Part shown: positions 19,474-27,376 of the stretch, in pieces | Numbering within the stretch: position 1 is the first letter of the stretch | How the letters are laid out: each line of letters begins with the position of its first letter | The notes under the pieces: generated by a model | What the model was told of the DNA's origin: nothing | The model's database searches: none | What the model saw: the letters and a program-made list of their open reading frames with translations, nothing else | DNA from: Jezberella montanilacus | GTDB lineage: Bacteria > Pseudomonadota > Gammaproteobacteria > Burkholderiales > Burkholderiaceae_B | Length of the DNA: 64,000 nt | Assembly (NCBI RefSeq): GCF_003003055.1 | Contig: NZ_PVTV01000002.1 | Span: 27,913 to 91,912 of the forward strand | Direction of reading: 5' to 3' | Translations under genes and position numbers: made by a program

Positions 19474-20334
19474 ATGAATAGTTTTCGACAGGTGCAACAG
19501 TTGGTTCAGGGAGTAGCGACTTCTGACGGTGCAGGAGTCAAGCTGACACGCGTGTTAACGCAATCATTGCAAAAAAGGCTGGATCCGTTTCTGATGCTGG
19601 ATGCGTTTCGTAACGAAAACCCCGATGACTATATTGGCGGCTTTCCGAATCATCCGCATCGGGGGTTTGAGACGGTCACTTATATGATAGCTGGCAATAT
19701 GCGGCACCACGATAGCGCAGGTAATGAGGGCCTGCTTAGGCCTGGTGGGGTTCAATGGATGACCGCGGGCAGTGGTTTGATTCACTCAGAGTTGCCCGAG
19801 CAATCCGACGGACTCATGGAAGGTTTCCAGTTATGGCTAAATTTACCGTCGCATAACAAAATGGTGAAGCCCAGCTACCGCGATATCCCGAGCGACAAAA
19901 TCCCTGAATTCACGACCACTGACGGAATCCTAATTCGAGTGATTGCAGGTCAGTGTCGCGAGGTGACTGGCGCCGTCACGCGGCCCGATACAGAGCCGCT
20001 TTATCTGGATGTTCATATGCCGGCGGGCACTCAGTTCACCCAAGTAATCCCTGCTGGCCATAACGCTTTTACCTATACCTACCGCGGCAGCGTGCTGATC
20101 GCTGGTACAGAGGTTAACGATCGCAATATGGCTTTACTGGCGAACGACGGTGGTGAGGCGATTCGCGTGAAAGCGACCGTCGACGCGCGATTTTTAGTCA
20201 TTGCTGGTAAACCATTAGGCGAACCGATCGCGCAATATGGTCCCTTCGTGATGAATACCGCAGATGAGATACAGCAGACTTTGCGTGACTACCGCAACGG
20301 ATATTTCGAAGCAGCTAGCGTGCAAGCATTGTGA
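19474..20334 (+). CDS. Pirin family protein
   Basis: Bicupin protein of 286 residues. The N-terminal cupin holds the metal ligands in HPHRGFETVTY and LIHSELPE. Bacterial pirins show quercetinase activity or act as redox-sensing cofactors; which applies here is unknown. The start ATG 19474 follows AAGGAT. Upstream lie 141 bases with no recognised motif. Confidence 0.92.
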   Translation: MNSFRQVQQLVQGVATSDGAGVKLTRVLTQSLQKRLDPFLMLDAFRNENPDDYIGGFPNHPHRGFETVTYMIAGNMRHHDSAGNEGLLRPGGVQWMTAGSGLIHSELPEQSDGLMEGFQLWLNLPSHNKMVKPSYRDIPSDKIPEFTTTDGILIRVIAGQCREVTGAVTRPDTEPLYLDVHMPAGTQFTQVIPAGHNAFTYTYRGSVLIAGTEVNDRNMALLANDGGEAIRVKATVDARFLVIAGKPLGEPIAQYGPFVMNTADEIQQTLRDYRNGYFEAASVQAL

Positions 20335-20363
20335 CGAGCAGTAGTTGATTTACCAGCAAAGTT

Positions 20364-20393
20364 AGGCCTGAGGGCGCGTCACCCAACAGGCCT
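20364..20393. terminator. Weak inverted repeat between convergent genes
   Basis: Seven-base arms AGGCCTG and CAGGCCT with a 16-base loop lie between the pirin gene and the convergent hydrolase gene. There is no T-run, so a role in termination is only possible. Confidence 0.25.
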
Positions 20394-20399
20394 CGGTTG

Positions 20400-21263
20400 T
20401 TACTCGTGCTTGGCGCGTGGATCCCGCTCTACCCAAGTCCCAGCCTCAACGTGAGCGATGAAATCCGCTAGAAACATGTTGAACCAATCCGGCTCTTCGA
20501 GATTGATGGTGTGACCTGTTTTAGGCAACATCAACAAGCCGCAGGCGGGCAGCATTTTCTTCAAGAAAATGCCGGGGTTGATGCAAGGATCGTCTTCATC
20601 GCCATTGATCACGAGGGTCGGTACTTTCATGACTTTGAGTTTTTCCTCAAAGTCGTAGATCGAGGGGCGTGAGGACTGCACGCCGAACATCGTATTGGCA
20701 GAGCCAAGGCTGTCATGTTCACCCAGTCGCGTCATGAACTCGTGCCAGCCTCGTGGATCTTTATTTTGTAGCTGAACACGTGTGGGGCTTAAGGCGTACC
20801 CGGGGGCAACTGCTTTGGCTCCCTCGTTCAAAAAGCGCTTTGAGGTCTCGCGAGCCTTGCCGCGATAATATTCTTGCGTTGATTTCTCGGCTGCAAAACC
20901 TGCCCCAGCAACACAAAGCGACAGCGCGCGCTCCGGGAACATCATCCCGAAATGAATCGTCGCAAAGCCACCCATGGATAGGCCAACGATATGTGCTTTC
21001 TCTATACCGGCTGCGTCAAGCACAGATACTGCGTCTTTGACGGCTTGTTCTTGTGAATAAGAACTGGCATTTGGCGGTACGTCCGACGGGGTGTAGCCGC
21101 GAGCCGAGTAGGTGATGCAACGGTGACGACGCGAGAAGTAGCGCATCTGGGGCTCCCAGGCACGCCAGTCACCGGCAAACTCATGTACAAAAAGGATGGG
21201 GGTACCTTTGCCTGCTTCTTCGTAATGAAGGCGGAAATTGTCTGTCGTGGTTGCCCAAGTCAT
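20400..21263 (-). CDS. Alpha/beta hydrolase (copy 1)
   Basis: Alpha/beta-fold hydrolase of 287 residues. The nucleophile elbow is GLSMGG; an acid lies in the NGDEDDPCI region and the catalytic His in GHTINLEEP. The oxyanion segment is VHEFAGDW. The start is ATG 21263, preceded by AAGGAG, and matches the start of its paralogue at 62564-63445 (near-identical opening residues). Co-transcribed with the GST gene 11 bases upstream. The substrate is unknown; the family includes esterases and C-C bond hydrolases. Confidence 0.85.
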   Translation of the reverse strand: MTWATTTDNFRLHYEEAGKGTPILFVHEFAGDWRAWEPQMRYFSRRHRCITYSARGYTPSDVPPNASSYSQEQAVKDAVSVLDAAGIEKAHIVGLSMGGFATIHFGMMFPERALSLCVAGAGFAAEKSTQEYYRGKARETSKRFLNEGAKAVAPGYALSPTRVQLQNKDPRGWHEFMTRLGEHDSLGSANTMFGVQSSRPSIYDFEEKLKVMKVPTLVINGDEDDPCINPGIFLKKMLPACGLLMLPKTGHTINLEEPDWFNMFLADFIAHVEAGTWVERDPRAKHE

Positions 21264-21274
21264 GATTGGTCTCC

Positions 21275-21886
21275 TTATACTTCGGGTTGGCAGTTGGTGA
21301 AGGCGGGCGTGGCTTCGCAAGCTTGCGAATGTGCTTTGAGCAGATAAAAACGCTCTGAGTCCGCCGCCACAGGCATGGCTTTCGCCAAGAAGCGCCAGCC
21401 GACGACTGCGGTGACGCCGCCTAGGGTCATGTTTGCACCGCCTGGCATGTTACCCAACGCCAGTGTTTTCTCAATCAGGACTAGACCGGCGGTCACCTGG
21501 TCGACCAGACCGTCAACCACAGGCTGATGGACTTTCTCTGGCGGGCGCTTCATGTGTTCATAGACAAAGTTAACGGCTTTATCTAATGCATTGGTCATGA
21601 TGGCACATTGCTGTAACACATGCCGCCTTTCAATTCCGCTAGCTGGCAACAGCGTCTGACCGGGCGTCATTTCGCAAAGCGAATCCAGTATCGCGCTGCT
21701 GTCGACCAACACTTCACCGTCAGAGAGGATGAGCGCAGGGACTTTGCCCATGGGGTTGTGAGCTCTGATTTTGTCACCGTCGGTCAATGCCGAGATCGAA
21801 CGGTGTTCGAAGTCAAGGCCCATGAGGGTCATCGAAATGCCAACTCGGCGAACGAAAGGTGATGCATAGCGGCCGATCAAAATCAT
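21275..21886 (-). CDS. Glutathione S-transferase family protein
   Basis: Protein of 203 residues from ATG 21886 (TGGAG upstream). The N-terminal thioredoxin-like domain (ILIGRYASPFVRRVGISM, with VPAL and DSSAILDSL for glutathione binding) is followed by a helical C-terminal domain. An upstream in-frame extension to 22102 runs through the divergent gene and its promoter and is rejected. It lies in a two-gene operon with the alpha/beta hydrolase, suggesting a shared detoxification or catabolic step. Confidence 0.85.
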   Translation of the reverse strand: MILIGRYASPFVRRVGISMTLMGLDFEHRSISALTDGDKIRAHNPMGKVPALILSDGEVLVDSSAILDSLCEMTPGQTLLPASGIERRHVLQQCAIMTNALDKAVNFVYEHMKRPPEKVHQPVVDGLVDQVTAGLVLIEKTLALGNMPGGANMTLGGVTAVVGWRFLAKAMPVAADSERFYLLKAHSQACEATPAFTNCQPEV

Positions 21887-21937
21887 ATTTGGCTCCAGTT
21901 TTGTGTTGTGATTAGATTTCGTAATAACATCAGGGTT

Positions 21938-21965
21938 TTGCAGTGGTGACAAGAGATTACTGCAA
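21938..21965. promoter_or_regulatory. Inverted repeat between divergent GST and DUF442 genes
   Basis: Arms TTGCAGT (21938-21944) and ACTGCAA (21959-21965) are perfectly inverted, with centres 21 bases apart (two helical turns). They lie in the 106-base divergent intergenic region, a geometry typical of a regulator dyad. No regulator has been identified. Confidence 0.35.
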
Positions 21966-21992
21966 CCGATATGACACCACCGGAGATTATTC

Positions 21993-22337
21993 ATGGCCAC
22001 GCCCATTAACGCTTTGACCCCTGATTTTGGTGTAGCGCCCCAGATGAACCCAGATGATATGGCCGCAGTGGCGGCTGCAGGCTTTAAAAGTGTCATCATC
22101 AATCGCCCCGACTACGAGGGTGGTCCGGATCAGCCTACGGCAGCGTCTGTTAGCGCGGCCGCGCTTGAGGCTGGTTTGCAAGTGGTATTTCAGCCTGTGG
22201 TCAGTGGGGGGATGACGCGTGATGATGTGGTTCGGTTCGCCGAATTACTCGAAACACTGCCCGCACCAGTTTTGGCTTATTGCCGCACGGGGACGCGGTG
22301 CACTAATCTCTATCAGGCCGCAAAGAGTTTGAATTAG
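21993..22337 (+). CDS. TIGR01244/DUF442 family sulfurtransferase- or phosphatase-like protein
   Basis: Protein of 114 residues. The active-site loop AYCRTGTRC has a Cys-x4-Arg pattern (C97, R102), as in rhodanese-type loops. The family also occurs as the N-terminal part of Blh proteins linked to sulfide metabolism. It is divergent from the GST gene. Its end overlaps the convergent Lrp-type gene by four bases. Confidence 0.82.
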   Translation: MATPINALTPDFGVAPQMNPDDMAAVAAAGFKSVIINRPDYEGGPDQPTAASVSAAALEAGLQVVFQPVVSGGMTRDDVVRFAELLETLPAPVLAYCRTGTRCTNLYQAAKSLN

Positions 22338-22798
22338 GCGTAATCCAAGGGTAGTGCAGTGGTGCATTTAATTGTTTCCATTGCAAAAGCCGAGCTAACG
22401 TCGAGCAAATCCACTGACCGGATCAGTCGTTTATAAACACTGTCATAACGGCTGATATCGGGCACCACAATCTTGAGCAAATAATCCGCATCGCCGCTTA
22501 GCCGGTAAATCTCAACAATTTCGGGGATGGCCGTGGCCCCGTCGACAAAGCTTTTCATCCATTGTTCGTTGTGTTGACTGGTGCGTATGGTCACGAAGGT
22601 GGTGAGCCCGAGATTGAGCTTAGTGGCATTGCACAACGCCACCTGTTTCTCGATCACCCCGTCTGCTTGTAGCTTTTGTATGCGACGCCAGCATGGCGTC
22701 GGCGTCAGGCTCACCGCGTTTGCCAAATCGGCGAGCGGCACACTTGCATCGTCTTGTAACAGTCGAAGGATTTCACGATCTTTTTTATCGATAGCCAT
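22334..22798 (-). CDS. Lrp/AsnC family transcriptional regulator
   Basis: Protein of 154 residues with an N-terminal winged helix-turn-helix (LLQDDASVPLADLANAV, TPTPCWRRIQKL) and a C-terminal RAM ligand-binding domain. It is divergent from the thiol-dioxygenase-like gene across 105 AT-rich bases that contain short dyads (22805-22815, CTATT/AATAG at 22836-22847). This suggests it controls itself and that neighbour, possibly in response to cysteine or another amino acid. Confidence 0.9.
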   Translation of the reverse strand: MAIDKKDREILRLLQDDASVPLADLANAVSLTPTPCWRRIQKLQADGVIEKQVALCNATKLNLGLTTFVTIRTSQHNEQWMKSFVDGATAIPEIVEIYRLSGDADYLLKIVVPDISRYDSVYKRLIRSVDLLDVSSAFAMETIKCTTALPLDYA

Positions 22799-22903
22799 AA
22801 TTTTCTAAATATTAGTAAAAAATTAGAAATAAATACTATTTTAATAGCAAATATCGAGAAATAAGCAAACAAATGCTATGGGGCTCTCTCTAAGATAGAG
22901 TCT

Positions 22904-23527
22904 ATGCAAAGTGAACAAATTGTTACCCCAACCAGCACCGCCTTAGTCACGCGTGCCCAGTATTTCGGGCAAACGGAATCCTTGCTCGATCGTTGGCTGC
23001 CTGGCTGTTCTGCCAGGTTAAGTCGTGTCTGTTGCAGTTTGGCCGAGCGCTTACCTTTCAGTGTTCGTGAGGTGTTGAACGAGGCTTTAACGCAGGATCG
23101 TCTAGCAAATATTGTCGATAGCCTATTAGCGTTACCTCAGTCAGAAAATCAATACACTCGGCACGTCCTGCATGCTGATCCGGAAGGTCGCTTTACGGTG
23201 GTGGGTTTGGTTTGGGCGCCGCAACAATTCAGCCCAGTGCACGCTCACTTTACCTGGTGTGCTTATCGAGTGTTGACTGGCGAATTGACAGAAACTCAAT
23301 ACACTTGGGATTCAGCGACGGATACTGCTGTGTCAGCTAAGACGATAACGCGCAGAGCAGGCCAGAGTGCCTGTGGGCATGCTGGCTTGGATTTCATTCA
23401 TCGACTCGGCAATGCGACACGTACCAACAAAGCAGGCTCGGAGCCAGCCGTTTCAATACACGTCTACGGGGTCGACGCTGACCGCATCAGCAGTCATGTG
23501 AATCGCTTGTTAGCGGTCAATGAATAG
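22904..23527 (+). CDS. Cysteine dioxygenase-like thiol dioxygenase (cupin)
   Basis: Protein of 207 residues in the cysteine dioxygenase/3-mercaptopropionate dioxygenase superfamily. Iron ligands are H113 and H115 in FSPVHAHFTW and H186 in SIHVYG. R86 in YTRHV is the expected substrate-carboxylate contact. The reaction would be oxidation of a thiol to a sulfinate in the cytoplasm. The start ATG 22904 lacks a good ribosome site, so the first residues are uncertain. The divergent Lrp-type regulator points to amino-acid control. Confidence 0.78.
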   Translation: MQSEQIVTPTSTALVTRAQYFGQTESLLDRWLPGCSARLSRVCCSLAERLPFSVREVLNEALTQDRLANIVDSLLALPQSENQYTRHVLHADPEGRFTVVGLVWAPQQFSPVHAHFTWCAYRVLTGELTETQYTWDSATDTAVSAKTITRRAGQSACGHAGLDFIHRLGNATRTNKAGSEPAVSIHVYGVDADRISSHVNRLLAVNE

Positions 23528-23552
23528 TATCTTTTGGCGTCAGACTCAAAGC

Positions 23553-23595
23553 CCAGTGGTCAGATTAAAAAGGACTACTGGTATTACCCATTTTT
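23553..23595 (+). terminator. Possible terminator after the thiol dioxygenase gene
   Basis: Nine-base arms CCAGTGGTC and GACTACTGG pair with one G-U wobble around an 11-base loop. A short T-run follows nine bases later, so it is imperfect. Confidence 0.35.
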
Positions 23596-23678
23596 CTATT
23601 AGCTAGCTTATGATTGTGTCCACTCGGGGTTCAAGTTGAGGCGGCCATCGTCGCCCGTGATATCCCAGGAGTCCGAAC

Positions 23679-24182
23679 ATGACGATTAAAGTTGGCGATC
23701 ATCTGCCCGAAGCAACCTTAACTGAATTCATCGAAACCGAAACTGCGGGTTGCACCTTGGGACCAAACGCTTTCAAGGTCTCTGATCTTGTTAAAGGCAA
23801 AAAGATTTTGATGTTCGCTTTGCCTGGCGCTTTTACACCGACTTGTTCTGCCAAGCACGTGCCTTCCTATGTCGAGCATTTTGATGCAATCAAAGCTAAA
23901 GGCGTTGACGAAGTGTGGTGTGTTTCGGTTAATGATGCGTTTGTTATGGGTGCGTGGGGTCGTGAGCAGCACGCATCCGGGAAAGTGCGCATGATGGGTG
24001 ACGGGTCTGCAGCGTTTACTAAGGCGATGGGCTTAGAACTGGATTTGGTCGCTCGCGGTATGGGGGTCCGGTCACAGCGTTATGCAGCCTACATCGTTGA
24101 TGGTGTCGTCAAAGTCTTGCACGTTGAAGAGGGTGGTGGCTATGCAGTGAGCGATGCAGCATCTATGCTCGCAGCAATCTGA
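23679..24182 (+). CDS. Peroxiredoxin, Prx5/AhpE-like
   Basis: Protein of 167 residues with the peroxidatic motif PGAFTPTCS (C56), which reduces peroxides using glutathione/glutaredoxin or thioredoxin. It has no fused glutaredoxin domain. It has its own transcription unit: 151 bases upstream of the gene and a strong terminator directly after. Confidence 0.93.
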   Translation: MTIKVGDHLPEATLTEFIETETAGCTLGPNAFKVSDLVKGKKILMFALPGAFTPTCSAKHVPSYVEHFDAIKAKGVDEVWCVSVNDAFVMGAWGREQHASGKVRMMGDGSAAFTKAMGLELDLVARGMGVRSQRYAAYIVDGVVKVLHVEEGGGYAVSDAASMLAAI

Positions 24183-24201
24183 TTTAAGATTGAGTTTGAC
24201 G

Positions 24202-24244
24202 TTCGCCCGCTTGGGATTTCGCGCCCAAGCGGGCGAAACTTTTT
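24202..24244 (+). terminator. Strong Rho-independent terminator after the peroxiredoxin gene
   Basis: Perfect 14-base stem (24202-24215 with 24224-24237, core CGCCCGCTTGGG), an 8-base loop and a T-run at 24240-24244. Confidence 0.92.
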
Positions 24245-24270
24245 CTATCTGCAGCTTATAAAGAGGTGCA

Positions 24271-25404
24271 ATGCTCGGCACAATGATTTCTTTTTCGTCT
24301 TTGTATTGTTCAACTTTTCTCATGCTCATGGGCACGGGATTATTCAATACTTATATTGGCTTGAGTTTGACAGCCCGCTCAGTCAGCGAGGTATGGATTG
24401 GCGCCTTGATCTCTGCTTATTACCTCGGCCTCGTTGGCGGTGCTAGATTGGGTCACTTGTTGATCTCCAAATTTGGTCACATTCGCACTTACGTTGCGAT
24501 GGCAGCAGTTGTGGTGACCATGGTTCTGCTTCAGATGCTGGTCGACTCGGTGCCTGTGTGGGTGTTGTTCCGATTTGTCGTGGGCTTAGGGACAGTGGCT
24601 CAATACATGGTGCTCGAAAGTTGGCTAAATGAACAGACCGAAAATAACAAACGCGGTCGAGTGATGTCAATTTATTTGGTGATGTCCAACTTAGGGACAG
24701 CGCTGGGCCAACTGGCGATCACCCTTTATCCTACTCAAGATGTCCGGCCGCTAACTTTTGTAGCAATTTGCCAGGTGCTTTGCATTTTGCCGATAGCCTT
24801 GACCAAGCGCTCGTCGCCTTTGCCACAGCCTCTGCGCCCGATGGATCTTGCCTATTTCTTTAAGAAAATACCGAGACCCATGATCATTCTCTTTATGTCT
24901 GGCAATATCGTCGCGTCGTTTTACGGTCTGGCCGCGGTTTATGCCGCCAAGCGAGGCCTATCGACTGAGCAGGTCGCATTGTTTGTCTCAGCGACAGTCA
25001 TCGCTGGTCTGCTTTCTCAGTTGCCCATCGGGTTTTTGTCCGACAGGATTGGGCGAGCTCGCGTGCTGGGGTTTAGCGGCCTTGTGTTGGCCGGATTGAT
25101 GTTTTTGCTTTGGGGCTGGATTGATTGGCCCTATGCTGCCATGCTGGTCGTCACGATTGCAATTGGGTGTTTGCAATTCACGCTCTACCCAACTTCCTCC
25201 GGTTTTGCCAATGACTCGATTGATTCGGACAGACGGGTTGCCTTAGCTGGGGTGATTTACATGACCTACGGTGTTGGTGCCGGGATTGGGCCACTCATTG
25301 CGGGAGCGTTGATGCGGTCGGGTGGCCCCGGTATGCTTTACGTTTTTACTTCGCTTTGCGCAGTGGTACTCGTCTTAGCTACGCGCGTGAACGTGTCGAA
25401 ATAA
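24271..25404 (+). CDS. MFS transporter
   Basis: Protein of 377 residues with about 12 helices. The MFS motif-A-like loop between helices 2 and 3 reads GGARLGHLLISKFGHIR, and a second loop reads PIGFLSDRIGRARVLG. It resembles the YcaD/MFS-1 group. The substrate is unknown. Its last 26 bases overlap the convergent FAD oxidoreductase gene. An alternative start is ATG 24283. Confidence 0.88.
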   Translation: MLGTMISFSSLYCSTFLMLMGTGLFNTYIGLSLTARSVSEVWIGALISAYYLGLVGGARLGHLLISKFGHIRTYVAMAAVVVTMVLLQMLVDSVPVWVLFRFVVGLGTVAQYMVLESWLNEQTENNKRGRVMSIYLVMSNLGTALGQLAITLYPTQDVRPLTFVAICQVLCILPIALTKRSSPLPQPLRPMDLAYFFKKIPRPMIILFMSGNIVASFYGLAAVYAAKRGLSTEQVALFVSATVIAGLLSQLPIGFLSDRIGRARVLGFSGLVLAGLMFLLWGWIDWPYAAMLVVTIAIGCLQFTLYPTSSGFANDSIDSDRRVALAGVIYMTYGVGAGIGPLIAGALMRSGGPGMLYVFTSLCAVVLVLATRVNVSK

Positions 25405-26767
25405 TAGTTTGCGCCGCGATATAGCCACCCGCAATCGCGCTCAGCAAACCATTGCCAGACAAATAGCCCCAGACTGCCTTGCCTGAGACCCCACGCGCCG
25501 CGCCACCCGCAGCGAACAGGTTTGGCAGGGTGGTGCCATCAGGTCGCCTGACTCGGCAAGTGGCGTCAATATCCAAACCACCTTGAGTATGAAACAAAGC
25601 GCCGGTTACTTTGATTGTATGAAAGGGGGCCACCAAATTACGCTTGAACCGTCGGCCTGTTTGTGCGTCGAGGCCTTCACCCATTGCGGACAGTGTTTCA
25701 GCAAGTGTTCGCTCATCGCAACCGATATGCTCTGAGAGCGCTTTAACATGATCAAAGCTTCTCACGGCGCCATTACTTTGGGCGTCTCTAAAATCCGGGA
25801 ACCCCTGTGCAAAGTGAAGTAATGGATCATCGAATACATTCCATGCAACGCCAGCCGGTTGTGCAAGTACCTGAACAGCGGCCTCTGAGTAACCTTGCGT
25901 CTCATCGTGAAAGCGCTGACCGTGCGAGTTGATCTGAACGCCGCCTTCCATCATGATCGCCCACGAAATAAGTGCGCCTTGCGGCGTCGCCCAAGAGCCG
26001 TGGCCCTGGTAACCACCGAGATCCGAGAGTTGAGCGCCAAGCTGCTGCCCCCAGATAATGGCACTGCCATCGTTGCCTTGATGGCCGGCATAGGTGGCAT
26101 GCGTCATCTCTGGTAACAACTTTGACACGAGCTCACCATTGCCACCAAAGCCGTTACAGGCCAAAAGCACATGAGCGCAAGAGAGATACTCGATTTGATT
26201 ATCTGGTCTCACGAAGCCAAGACCAAGCACCTTGTCTTGTGCATTCACCCAAAGCTCAGTCACGCGCGCCTCGTTGAGCAGCATAACGCCAGCGGCATCT
26301 GCAGCGCTGTGCAAGCGCATCATCAATCCCGCACCGGTTCTTTCAGGGACTGCGTGCATACGATGCACGCTGTGACCAGGATATAAAAAGCTATCCAGTA
26401 TTTGCCACGGTATTTGGTGATTCGATTGCAATGCATCCATCGCTGGACCAATTGCCTGTGTATAAGCGTGCACTAGTTCTGCACTGGCTGTCCCGTGAGC
26501 TTTAGCTTGGATGTCTTTTGCAAATAGCTCGGACGAGTCACTAATGCCTAATGTTCGTTGCGCCAGACTACCTGCAGCCGGAACAAAGCCCGAGGATAGT
26601 GCGGTTGATCCGGCTGCCAGAGCATCTCGTTCAAGGACAACGCAATCCACCCCAACTTGATTCAGGCTTAGTGCGGCGGTTAGGCCACAAGCCCCGCCAC
26701 CGACAATTGCAACGGTGACATGAGCCGGCGCATCAAAATGCTCGCTTCGGTGAATAGTCGGCTGCAT
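25379..26767 (-). CDS. FAD-dependent oxidoreductase, fumarate reductase/succinate dehydrogenase flavoprotein type
   Basis: Protein of 462 residues with an N-terminal dinucleotide-binding motif (IVGGGACGLTAAL) and a FAD_binding_2 fold. The C-terminal flavin segment is LPNLFAAGGAARGVSG. It resembles FAD dehydrogenases such as tricarballylate or 3-ketosteroid dehydrogenases. It is the last gene of the Liv-Hyu operon, three bases after the isochorismatase-fold gene, so it probably acts on a product of that pathway. The substrate is not assignable. Confidence 0.82.
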   Translation of the reverse strand: MQPTIHRSEHFDAPAHVTVAIVGGGACGLTAALSLNQVGVDCVVLERDALAAGSTALSSGFVPAAGSLAQRTLGISDSSELFAKDIQAKAHGTASAELVHAYTQAIGPAMDALQSNHQIPWQILDSFLYPGHSVHRMHAVPERTGAGLMMRLHSAADAAGVMLLNEARVTELWVNAQDKVLGLGFVRPDNQIEYLSCAHVLLACNGFGGNGELVSKLLPEMTHATYAGHQGNDGSAIIWGQQLGAQLSDLGGYQGHGSWATPQGALISWAIMMEGGVQINSHGQRFHDETQGYSEAAVQVLAQPAGVAWNVFDDPLLHFAQGFPDFRDAQSNGAVRSFDHVKALSEHIGCDERTLAETLSAMGEGLDAQTGRRFKRNLVAPFHTIKVTGALFHTQGGLDIDATCRVRRPDGTTLPNLFAAGGAARGVSGKAVWGYLSGNGLLSAIAGGYIAAQTIISTRSRA

Positions 26768-26770
26768 TGA

Positions 26771-27376
26771 TTAAAAACTAGCGATGAAATCCGCACAGGT
26801 CATGACATCAGCTACGGTTCGCATATCGGCCAGTGCAGCTTGCTGCGCGGCATCGGCAAAGGTTGCACAGCCGTCGCTCAATACAATGGTGTGGTAATCA
26901 CGCATATGGGCATCGCGCACAGTACTCGCTACCCCGCCATTGGTCAGAATGCCGCAGACCGCAACCGTATCAATGCCTGCCCGACGCAGGACCCAATCCA
27001 ACTGCGTGTTGAAAAAAGCCGAAAAAGCAACTTTGCACACCGATACATCTACTAGCGGTTTAATTTCATCGATGTTGGCCTGTCCCCAGCTGCCGGGTTC
27101 AAAGTCGCCTTTGCGCAAGAACGGACGACGCTCAAGTAAGTGAGGCGAAATCATCGGTTGACCCGAGGTATCAGGCCATAAGGTAAATAAGCTCGAGGCG
27201 ACTAAGCCCCCATTTTTCTTAACAACCTCGGCAACAGGGACCACGCGAGCTGCTAATTTCAGGGCTTCTGGACTAAAGGTATTGCCTCTTGCGTAAGCTC
27301 CAGCGGGTGCTAAAAAATCATTTTGCAAGTCGACCACAATCAGCGCAAGGTGTCGATTTTTTAGACTCTCGTTCAT
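26771..27376 (-). CDS. Isochorismatase-fold (cysteine hydrolase family) protein with Cys-to-Gly change
   Basis: Protein of 201 residues. D16 (VVDLQNDF) and K115 (CKVAFSAFFNT) of the D-K-C triad are present. At the nucleophile position, normally TNxCV, the sequence reads TNGGV (G148). EntB and PhzD isochorismatases likewise have Gly there and cleave without a Cys nucleophile. Its ATG overlaps the hyuA stop by four bases. Placement after HyuA/HyuB would suit an N-carbamoyl-amino-acid or maleamate-type amidase, but the missing Cys argues for another chemistry. Confidence 0.8.
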   Translation of the reverse strand: MNESLKNRHLALIVVDLQNDFLAPAGAYARGNTFSPEALKLAARVVPVAEVVKKNGGLVASSLFTLWPDTSGQPMISPHLLERRPFLRKGDFEPGSWGQANIDEIKPLVDVSVCKVAFSAFFNTQLDWVLRRAGIDTVAVCGILTNGGVASTVRDAHMRDYHTIVLSDGCATFADAAQQAALADMRTVADVMTCADFIASF

